From Xenopus tropicalis (Eukaryota > Chordata > Amphibia > Anura > Pipidae), in contig NC_030679.2 of assembly GCF_000004195.4 (NCBI RefSeq), positions 29,191,712 through 29,255,711 on the forward strand: a DNA stretch of 64,000 nt. The letters are read 5' to 3'. Positions within the stretch are counted from its first letter, which is position 1, and the number at the start of each line of letters is the position of its first letter. The notes below the pieces were generated by a model. That model was not told where the DNA came from. It saw only the letters and a list, made by a program, of their open reading frames with translations, and searched no databases. Made by a program: the position numbers and the translations under genes. This document shows, piece by piece, positions 55,236 through 64,000 of the stretch.

Positions 55236-57112
55236 TTGCCAGTAAGCTGCACACATGAGATACAGATGACACCTGGGTGCCAGTGCAAAAAATAGTAAGT
55301 ATACAGATATAGAGTGACGGCACAAGCAGGAATTTATTTAGTCCCTAAATAAAACCTCACATTTATTTCTTTAACTCTGCGACTCCTGCTTGAATATTCC
55401 TGCATGTGCCGTCACCCTATATCTGTATATATATATATTTATATTATATACAGTATATTATTATACACATCTTATATCTATTTTTTAAACTAATATGCTG
55501 TTTTGGGATTTTTTTTTATACATTTTTATTCAGATCATTATGATGAAATGAAGCATTGTGCTTGTTGACTCAGTGTTTTTATTCACTATGTTAAGTGTGG
55601 TGAAATGCAACACTAATGGTCTTACCAGCCCCCTTACCTACTGCATATCTGCATGTCAGCGCCTTCTGTGCTTGCGTACAAAGCAAGTGCAAAACATATT
55701 ATAGGCCATCTGCTTATGATCTGGGTATTTTTAGAATAATAACGAGTTTCATCAACCAAATGTTTCTCAGCATAAGAAGCACAAAGGTATTATCAGCTGT
55801 TCAATACCTGATCCGTTACTTTTTTTTACCAACATAAAAACTTTTGGGATATAGTTGCAATTATTTTCTGTGTCAGTTTAAAAAGACACAAGCATATACA
55901 CTCCTAGTATTCTTCATTATATCAAAAGTAAAAGCATGCTAGGAGCTGTAGTACAGTACTATCTAAGCACCCACACTTAAAAGAACACTATATCCCGACA
56001 ATGTAGGTCTCTATAAAAATATATCACATTAACAAGCTCATATGTAAAACCCTGCTTCATGTAAATAAGCCATTTTCATAAAAATATACTATTTTTTTGT
56101 AGAAAGGGCCATTGGCTAATGCTAAATAGAAAACTGTCATTTTAAGAATTAAGGGCCACCTTCTGGGATCATAGGATTCACAGTGCACAAACACACAAAC
56201 CAAGGGCACACGTACAAGCCAAGTCAACCAATTACTGAACAGAGTTCTGTCTTTTACTTTCAAGGAAAGTCCAGCAGGGCTGTTGAACTTCTCTCATGGT
56301 TGGTGATGCAGCTCCTGCTGGTAGCAGAGTTTGGGGCCATCCTCTCTGTAGGTAGAGACAGTCTAATACCCATTCAAGTCTTCAGCGAGGAACGGCAGAG
56401 CATAGTAGTGACCTTTTATGGAATTATGGCTTTAGAATATTGCCTTGGGTTAGGCTGTCAAGGTCCTATTTATTTGATAAAATGTGAATAAATGCTGTGG
56501 CCATTTTCTCCACCTCTGTCTCTTGGTGTTTCATTAAGATATGTAACAAGGGGGTTCAGTGGGGTGCCTCAAGGTGAAGAGTCAATCGAGAAGTCCCCTT
56601 GTCACGCTTCTTCATGTTACAGTTAGGTAATCATTCTAGCGCTAGTTTTCTGTAAATAGCACAGTTTAATTCAATCAACACTGCATGATTAATGCTCATC
56701 CTATATAAATCAGAAAATAAATCATGAAGGTTAACTTGATCATATCTATTTGCACAGAGCCCCTCTTAGTCAGAAAAGTAGATGGCCACCCTATTATATT
56801 TGGAAAGGATAGGCCTGGGACATAATTTATCTGTTCATTTTGGAATATAGCTACACAGTAGTTTCAAAGATAATCTTTTGAGATAGTCTAATATATCAAT
56901 AGATAATCTTTGCCCCACGGATGCTGACAACTTTCTTACAATTTATATTGGAAAATGTAAATAAATACCCCACGGAATGTAATAAAGCCACATATAGGAC
57001 TGTTTAGCCTTCTCAACTAACAAACTATTCCGATAAGTTGGCAGAATACCCTTGCTGACATACAAATTTACAATAAATACACATTTCTTTGGCTTCAAGC
57101 ACCTTTCCCATA
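54396..57112. other. No gene seen; foldback next to (TA)n
   Basis: (TA)n at 55200-55231. ACAGATATAGAGTGACGGCA (55302-55321) is matched in inverse by TGCCGTCACCCTATATCTGT (55408-55427), with CAAGCAGGAAT/ATTCCTGCATG extending the arms: a foldback of about 130 bp ending in (TA)n. Frames at 56183-56491 are unsupported. Confidence 0.6.
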
Positions 57113-58275
57113 TAGGTATGGGAATCGTTTTTCAGAAACCTGTTAGAAAGCTCCAAATACAGGAAGACCATTATCCCACAGGATCCGTTTAATTAAATAA
57201 TTCATATTTTTGTAGGGGTTTACCAAAAATGGGCCCTTAGGACAGACACCCCTAGGACAGGCCACAGGGTGGTGCTGGGTAACAGGGACACTGGGATGAC
57301 TGGGTTGTCAATAGTTAACAGGGAGTATACCTGTAGTTCGGGTTATGGCCACAGGGTGGTGCATAGGCCCATATAAGGGATAGCAGCCATGTGCTGTTAG
57401 GCAGACATTTTGGGGACTGCTCCAGGCAGGAGTACCCCAGGTACAGCTTAGTTAGAAGTTTGGTAATAGATTGCTCTAGGAGTAATATGTAGTACACCAT
57501 AGGTTAGAATGGGCAGACATGACCCCTCCAGGAGTGGTAGTGAGGTTATGACCTCCCAGCGTTACATCTGCTGGAGTGCAGGGCCACAAGTGGCTAGGGA
57601 AGGTGCACCAAGTCACCACTAGTCCAGGATCTCGGATTTGAGGATGCTTAACATGAGTACCGGTGTGGGTCCCTGTGGTGAGGCTTCTAGCGTGAGAACC
57701 GGGGAGGGCTCCAAGAGGGGGTGCCTCCTGACACGAGTACCGGGAAGGTCACCTAGAGGGGAGCATGTGGCGTGAGTACCGTGAAGTAGTCCAACAGAAA
57801 AAGAGTATCAATGAGTAGTAAGGAGATATGCCCTGCATGCTGTATTAATATATGTGCCACTCCTGGAGAGGACCCTGCCTAATAAACCGTGCATCTAGTT
57901 CACATACAATATTGTGTCTGCGTATCTGAACATCTGCCAGGAGTATGTGGGTCCCAAGAGGGACATAGAAACCTATTAGGTTCCCAGGGGGTGGATTATA
58001 GTTCCACAACACCTACCCTGGGTGGAGGCACGCCATTTAGGGGAGAATCCCTTGTAAACCCCCATAGTAAGCGGGGGCTCAGGACTCCTGTAGCGCCAAG
58101 TATAGTGCTCCAGTGGGTAGTGCCACAGAAATATCCAAAAGTGGGCTACATTTTTAAAAATGATTTTCTTTTTCACAGTAATAATAAAACAGTACCTTGC
58201 TAATGAATCCTTACTGAAGGCAAAACAACCCTTTTGGGTTTAATTAATGTTTCCATGATTTTTTTGGTACATTTA
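57113..58275. mobile_element. CAGGTATGGGA-type element interrupted by a solo LTR
   Basis: TAGGTATGGGAATCGTTTTTC and AACCTGTTAGAAAGCTCC lie left of the LTR; AAAAATGATTTTCTTTTTC, AATAATAAAACAGTACC and GGGTTTAATTAATG lie right. The right terminus is missing. Confidence 0.72.
57211..58150 (+). repeat. Solo LTR related to the 12-15 kb element, plus orientation
   Basis: Begins TGTAGGGGTTTACC and ends AAAAGTGGGCTACA (TG...CA). It matches the minus strand of the 12328-13342 LTR most clearly at the 3' part (GGGTGGAGGCACGCCATTTA, CTCAGGACTCCTGTAGCGCC), but with many differences. It carries ATATAAGGG (about 57371-57379) and AATAAA (57881-57886). The 39-bp-spaced GAGTACC array is present at 57655, 57694 (GAGAACC), 57735 and 57774. 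Flanked by T-rich ATTTT/TTTTT. No interior remains, as expected after LTR-LTR recombination. Confidence 0.82.
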
Positions 58276-60754
58276 GGGGAAGATTTTTCAACTTTCTGAT
58301 TTTAGTGGTTTTAGAGTTCCTATGTAGGCTGAAATGGTTGGTGGAAAGTTTTGGTGGAGCTGGAGCCTTGGCGGGCGGGCTAAAAGTCTTGTTCCAATGG
58401 TTATTGTTTATTAAGGTTTGATAGTACATTTTGACTGTTATAGGCAGTCCTCATTGGTTGCTGGTTACAAACCCATGTTTATCTATGTTATTATGCAAAG
58501 CTATCAAAGTTGTTAAAAGGAATACAATATGTAATGTTAATAAGTCAAGCTGCAGACTGGTGCCGTGTACTTATTTGGGTCCAAGGGACTAGTACTGAAA
58601 TCTTCATGTGCTAGCCATTAAGGAATTAAGCTTCCCATAACACTGACATCAGATGATTTCTGTTCTGTCCAGCCCTTGGTGATTATTATATATTATTTTA
58701 CCTTAATCCAAGGACACGTCCCTACTTTATCTTGAATAAAAGCCACTAGTTGCAATAGCGGTCTGATAAAGAACAGCTTTTTATGAGCTCTAAAAACATA
58801 GCAGGGCGCCTCATGAAATGAATCCAGCCAAATGTATCACTCCAGATGTATGAAATGTGATACCGCAGGCTTAAGGTAACTTCCAAACTTGGTGACAATG
58901 CACCAAATATCAAATTAAGCTGATGCAACCATGAATGCCAAAGTCAACATAAGTCTGAAAGTCAGGGCTGCTGCCTATACAGCATAAGGCAGGAACTGGC
59001 ATTATCTTGCTTTTTTCCCTTCATTTTTTTCCCTTTTTTAATTTAATTAGCAATTTAACATGCCAGGATGATGAGTAATATGCAAATAACATTAATTAAA
59101 TCCCAGCATCACACAATCCATGAATCAATGTGAGACAAGTTTATAAAGCTTGAAACTCGGGAAAGGACCAGGAAATGGTTCAATTACACGGGAAATATAC
59201 TTAAGCAAATAAAGGTAATTGGAGAACAGAGAGTGTCAGCGTCTAAAATTAACTGCCAGCAAAGGTGCATCCTTGTAAATTCAACAAATGTCACAGGTCT
59301 TAAATACAACGTGCATCTTTTATAAAGTGTGAATGTTATTGGATTGAAGGGAAATCAAGCTCCTTGGTTCCATTTTTTTTATAGAGCAATGATAGGGCAG
59401 GGAGAGAAATCCATCCCTGTGTGGTGACTAGATGAGGTTTGCAATTGTTTACAGAACACTATGATCCATTTCTATTTATTTGTCACCAGTTGACTATACA
59501 GCACTGTAATTTCAGATCTCAGTTTGATAGTAGGCCCCAGACCTCAAAGGCATCAGACACAGCCTGAAATCCATTGCTCCCGTGACACATATTAACTTAC
59601 AGTCATCAGAACACCCAATAGCCTGCATTGTTCCAGTAGACACGCAAACATTTTCTAGTTTGTTATTTAATATAAGTTGTGTTCATGGAATCTGTGGAAA
59701 ACATAAACAGCCTGGGGAGCATAACAAATTATCTTTCAACTGCTACATATGGTCTGCAATGCTTTAGTTGGATTGCCCTGTGCATTATGATATTCATGTA
59801 TTCATGAGGGTATTGGTATAAGTTTAGTGCTACTCGCAGTGCACAAGAAACACTTTAGTATATCATATAACATGATATTGTTTGTTATTGAACATCAGGA
59901 ACTTATAGACTATATTTGTCAAGACTGATGGTGGATCAGTAATAGACTGTGAATAACTGACACAAAACTAGGACAAGGACAGAAAGTCGGTGGAGTGGAG
60001 GGAGGCCAGTGGGGTTCAAGCGAGATACCAAGGAGTAGGCAAGCGGAGGTAAGACAGGCCAAAGGTCAAGGGAGGTGGAACAAAATCTGAGTTAAGAATC
60101 AGGCAGAAGTCAAGGCAGGCAGCCAATAGGGAGAGTAAATTCAGGCAGAAATTAAAAGTCGGTAGGGCACGATAGAAAGTCAAAAGGTAACCAACTTGAT
60201 AACCAAGCAAAGAGTGCAGCATCCAAAATCCTTAAATCGCTAAAGGAACAGATGCACAGTGCATAAAGTGATTCATCTCAATCCATGCACTGTGACGAAT
60301 AATGCATAGCAATGCATGACACATGTGAAGTACTGGGGAGGGGGGCTCACTCAGGTGAGTGTGTGTGTCAAAGCAAATGCTGGACACACTGGGACTGCAA
60401 GGATGGGTAAGTCTTCTTAAAGTATTATAAAGCCTGCATCTTACAGACTAAGCCCCAGATGATCCCAGTATCACCAGCCCTAGGGCTGGCATATGGTGGC
60501 TATTTTGCACAACCAGGAAAAGTGCAAAAAGTGCCCAATTTGGCTATGCAAATGAGCCCTACTGTCTTGTCGGGCACTCTTTCATGTACACAGAGCAGAG
60601 CTAAGGGTTTATTTGTATGGAAGTGGGGTCAAATCTATACATGAATGATTAGCTTCTGTGTGATCACTGGTGAAACTACTAGGGCCCTAGTGCTGGCTCC
60701 TCTTCGCAGGGCAGCATTATTTGTAAATTTACCATAGCATTGCATGAAATAGAT
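58276..60754. other. No gene seen; purine-rich stretch
   Basis: 59940-60200 is rich in AGG/CAGG motifs (GGCAGAAGTCAAGGCAGGCA) and resembles 53170-53270 in texture; family not recognised. Remaining frames are short. Confidence 0.45.
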
Positions 60755-60937
60755 CAGGGGTCCCCAACCGCCGGGCCGCAGACCAGTGCCGGCCCGTGGC
60801 CACAAAGTGTCGCACAACTAAGGGCACAAATAAGTGCGCCACGCACAGAATGGAGATGAAGAAAGTGATGTGCTCATAGAGGCGCGACGGTACACATAGC
60901 AACTGGTCCTTGGTGCACAAAAGGTTGGGGACCCCTG
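60755..60937. mobile_element. hAT element, CAGGGGTCCCCAACC ends, clean copy
   Basis: CAGGGGTCCCCAACCGCCGG at the left and AAGGTTGGGGACCCCTG at the right. Exact 8-bp duplication AAATAGAT (60747-60754, 60938-60945). Subterminal GGGCCGCAGACCAGTGCCGG is CpG-rich, unlike the region. Only 183 bp, no transposase. Similar ends and subterminal sequence occur in hAT MITEs of other tetrapods, as I recall. Confidence 0.85.
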
Positions 60938-60945
60938 AAATAGAT

Positions 60946-62260
60946 GACAAATATGTAGCCTATGCAACAACAAGAAATGTACTATGCTGTGAATCTCTTC
61001 TCTCTTGTTCCACCCTCTTCTATTTTGTTGCCCCTGTAGATGATTATTAAGCACCCTTGATGTGCCGCCTTCTGTACTGAAAATACATTAAACTGTGAAC
61101 TTATTTGACCTCACCATTACTCTTGAATTCCAGGCCACTGTACAACATGCATGCCTATTGAATTACCCATTTATCTGTTTTACTATTTTGTTCTCAAAGT
61201 TGCAAAATAAAAAAGAATTGCCTAATAACAGCACTGGCAGCGCAGATGGCAGCAAATGGCTTATCCAACATTCAGATTAGAAGCTATAGCATTTATTTAT
61301 GATCCAAAAAGTGCTAACTTACTCCTGTAAGAGAAAACATTTTCTTTAAATTCTCATTGACGGTGGTTTCTGCAGAAATGTACTATTTTAGCATCCACCT
61401 GAGACAGCTTTAGTGGAGATAAATACCTTCATTACTTATTGTGTACAATATAATTCTTTCAGTGACAGCTCAGAGAGGGAAGCGTTCAGATCTGAAATCC
61501 TATTCTGGAGATGACTATATTTTAACAGGGAGTGATTCAGCAGCTTGAAAAAAAAAAACCACATCACCCTCAAATTTGATTCAATATGTGGGAGATTGTA
61601 ACTAAAGGGGATTTTTTTAATAAAAATTTCCAAATAATTACTGAACACATGGTAACACATATAGTACAAAGAGATGATCCTCTAGTTCCCTGGTTCTTTG
61701 GAAATAGGTAGGGGTGAATAACCATCAAAAGATGATTCCAGCATAGTGTAAAATAGTTAGAAGATTACTTAAAGCACATGTGTATATACATGAACTGAAA
61801 TTTTAAGTTTTCCCCCAAGAAGTATCCATAACTCAACATTGAATGCATTTTTTTAGTCATTCTAGTGTTTAGTTATGAAGGCCCACATTACCTTCTTAGT
61901 ACATGAATACAGAGTCATTTTAGTATTAAACTAGAACTGATTTGGCAACTACAGGTAACTTGAGGTGGAACACATTTAAGATGCAGGAATCATTTCTTTT
62001 CTCTGCATATAGGTAGTAGGATGCTGTTGGTGGGGGTGTTCTCAACAGCTGATTTATAACTTACAGAATGAAACTGGAAATGAATACCAGAAACATGTCT
62101 TGGGTCTACCAACTCTAGTAGACCCAACTATACGATCATAACGATAAAGTGTTTTTTTATTGAAAACATTGTCTAATACTATAAGAAATAGCAGAGATTT
62201 TGCTCTGAGAAGAGGTTGAATAAACATAAACATTGAAGTTTTAAGCTATATATATATATA
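60946..62260. other. No gene seen
   Basis: AT-rich, no recognised repeat or coding region. Confidence 0.5.
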
Positions 62261-62329
62261 GTCCAAGCAGTAGGTAGCACTCCACATACATAGGGTAGAA
62301 TGCCCGGGTGCTAAAGCGAAAAAAGTACA

Positions 62330-62590
62330 AAAAACTGCAATGCAAGCCAGCACTCACAGGACTTCAAAAAACTACATTATTAGATGAATAAAAACGTTTA
62401 CAGAAAATCTTGAAGCATGGTTCTTTATTTGTCCGACGTTTCAGTTCCAACCAGGATGAAAGTTCCTGATTGGAACTGAAATGTCGGACAAATAAAGAAC
62501 CATGCTTCAAGATTTTCTGTAAACGTTTTTATTCATCTAATAATGTAGTTTTTTGAAGTCCTGTGAGTGCTGGCTTGCATTGCAGTTTTT
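62330..62590. mobile_element. Near-perfect 121-bp-arm hairpin element beside (TA)n
   Basis: Positions 62330-62450 are the reverse complement of 62470-62590, with one difference seen (CGACGTTTC versus GAAATGTCG, a G-U pair in RNA). The 19-nt spacer can add CAGGA/TCCTG pairing. (TA)n follows at 62588-62615 and a short TATA run precedes near 62250-62262. No coding capacity. Confidence 0.88.
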
Positions 62591-62773
62591 ATATATATAT
62601 ATATATATATATATAAATATATAAAATCTGACCCTCTGATGTGGCAGAAAGTAAAATAAGTAAAGGTCTACCCAACTTACTAAACACAACAAGTAATATA
62701 TTAAGGCCTGGGCACAAGGAGTGTATGCTTTGCTTTGATCAGCCTGTGGTGTTTGGCAAGAAAAAAGCATGCA

Positions 62774-63978
62774 TGTAAAGCATTCAAGTTAGCTGAAACT
62801 TTCATCAGGTACAAGGAAGCCAGTAAAGCATCAGGCAAGTTAAATAGAGATGGAAAGGGGTATTGAAGCTAGGAGTAAAAAGAACTCCAATTTTTATTTT
62901 TTTTAAATGTAAATAGTAAAAAAAAAATGAAGCAAGAAGAAGTGGGAGCATTATCATGGGGGATGTCAGATGCTTAATGAAAACAGGGAAAAAGCAGAAA
63001 TTCTGAACTGTTATTCTTCTTCTGTCTACACAACTGGGGAGCCAGGTAATCAAGGCTTCCTTTTTAACAGACCCAGTTCTAGTAATTTAGCTACTGATGC
63101 ATGGGTCATTTAGGAGGAAATTCAAAAGGGATGTCAGAGAAAAAAAGGAACCATCTTGTTTTCTGTACTCCATCTTGTTCATATCAATTAATTTAGGAGT
63201 GTTTTAAATATGTTTAAAAGTGTTGTTCTGTTAAAACTGTGAAATGCTGATTTTGCCTAATGGAGGGGCCTCCAATGAAAATAGCCCACTCCACACTTTG
63301 TACTTGCGTCAGAGAGGAGCCTTTGCTCTATTGGCAATAGGGCTCCTCCACCTTTCGTCTGTGTTCAATAGATAACAAAGTACTGTGTAACTTTAACCGT
63401 ATAAATGTTAGTAGTTAGATGCTTAAACTTTGAGTAGCATGTTGTAGGGACAACGTCATTACGTCTGTCTGTCTACTCCATTCACGTGAATAAACCACTT
63501 CAATCAAACTGACCTATCCAACAGTTTTTCTTTGACAGGGACTTGAACATGTAAAGGTAAACAAAGGTCCAGGACCGGATGGGATTCATCTCAGGGTATT
63601 AAATGAGCTGAGCGCTGTGATTGCCAAACCTCTTTACTTAATTTTGTTTAGGTTTCATTGAGGTGCCACATTTACTAATGTGGTGCTACAATTCAAGAAG
63701 GGGTCATGTTCTCAGCCTGAAAACTATAGGCTTGTTAGTCTGACATCAGTGGTAGGAAAGCTTTTGGAAGGGGTAACAAGGCATAAGATAATTGAATACT
63801 TTGTATATTGCAATACTATGAATTTTTGCCAGCATGGTTTTGTGTGTAACAGATCTTGCCAGACTAATTGAATTGCCTTTTATGAAGAAGTGAGCAGGAA
63901 CCTCAACTCTGGGATAGCAGCGGATGTCATCTACTTTCCTAAAGCATTTGATACAGCACCATTTAGAAATGATTAAAT
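62774..63978 (+). pseudogene. Decayed CR1 ORF2 fragment split by a solo LTR
   Basis: AAAGCATTCAAGTTAGCTG (62777) corresponds to ORF2 residues about 379-386 of the full-length copy. The alignment follows to ATTCAAAAGG (63119-63130), is broken by 63132-63537, resumes at ACTTGAACATGTAAAGG (63541; EHVKVNKGPGPDGI) and runs on through ENYRLVSLTSVVGKLLEG and QHGF to AFDT. Small deletions and stops abound. Confidence 0.85.
63132..63537 (+). repeat. Solo LTR (406 bp) with 4-bp duplication GGGA
   Basis: Begins TGTCAGAGAAA and ends TTTCTTTGACA, inverted TGTCA/TGACA termini. GGGA flanks it (63128-63131, 63538-63541), and removing it with one GGGA restores the CR1 reading order. TATAAAT at 63400-63406 and AATAAA at 63489-63494 give plus orientation. 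A 4-bp duplication suits an endogenous retrovirus or Ty3-type element; no internal genes remain. Confidence 0.82.
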
Positions 63979-64000
63979 TAGGGATGCTCCAAACCCGCTA
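63979..64000. mobile_element. Start of a TAGGGATGCACCGAATCC-type hAT MITE, cut by the window end
   Basis: TAGGGATGCTCCAAACCC resembles the left end of the elements at 32644 and 44220. Only 22 bp are visible. Confidence 0.45.

Noticed and set aside
56183..56491. 102-residue frame ending near an AATAAA
   Set aside because: The polyadenylation-like motif and frame length are within chance, and no similarity is recognised.

Overview
The window looks like non-genic nuclear DNA of a clawed frog (Xenopus; X. tropicalis fits best). The basis is its repeat content: T2-type TTAA MITEs, TAGTGATGAGCGAA-type hAT MITEs, CAGGTATGGGA-type elements, the CGAACCCCATAGACTTCAATGGG-type repeat and CR1/L2 LINEs. 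I see no host exon, tRNA or rRNA gene that I would defend. Almost every long open frame outside the LINE comes from repeat sequence, and several come from internal tandem repeats whose unit is a multiple of three.

The centrepiece is a full-length, apparently intact CR1-clade LINE at about 3402-8633. It has three near-identical 301-bp monomers at the 5' end, each with a TATA box. ORF1 (4484-5470) encodes a zinc-finger plus SGNH-esterase protein. ORF2 (open from 5446, ending 8481) encodes an APE endonuclease and a reverse transcriptase. A short 3' UTR has a GGGTTGAA/TTCAACCC hairpin and a TATGTAAC tail. The ORF1/ORF2 junction carries T_TTA_AAC directly before the ORF1 stop, in the correct register for a -1 ribosomal frameshift into ORF2, with a G-rich tract beginning 7 nt downstream. 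The LINE sits inside a hAT-like MITE (3373-9075), and target-site duplications can be read for both insertions.

Layout: 0.1-2.4 kb, perfect hairpins, a T2/piggyBac-like MITE and two hAT MITEs. 3.4-9.1 kb, MITE plus LINE. 9.5-10.1 kb, a PIF/Harbinger-like MITE inserted at the very edge of a hAT MITE. 12.3-15.4 kb, a non-autonomous LTR retrotransposon on the minus strand with two 1,015-bp LTRs, a tRNA-Thr-like primer site and a polypurine tract. 16-27 kb, foldback elements, microsatellites and nested hAT/Harbinger-like MITEs. 28.6-34.6 kb, CAGGTATGGGA elements (one with a 113-bp tandem expansion) and a 5'-truncated antisense CR1. 35-47 kb, decayed MITEs and L2 remnants. 47-57 kb, microsatellites, a hairpin-bearing MITE and a decayed antisense CR1. 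57.2-58.2 kb, a solo LTR related to the 12-15 kb element. 60.8 kb, a CAGGGGTCCCC hAT element. 62.3 kb, a 121-bp-arm hairpin. 62.8 kb to the end, a decayed CR1 split by a 406-bp solo LTR.

The LINE encodes its own copying machinery. The CR1 fragments at 29.3, 53.4 and 62.8 kb are products of the same or related families. The MITEs and the LTR element encode nothing visible and would need transposase or integrase from elsewhere. Nested insertions give a relative chronology at several loci.
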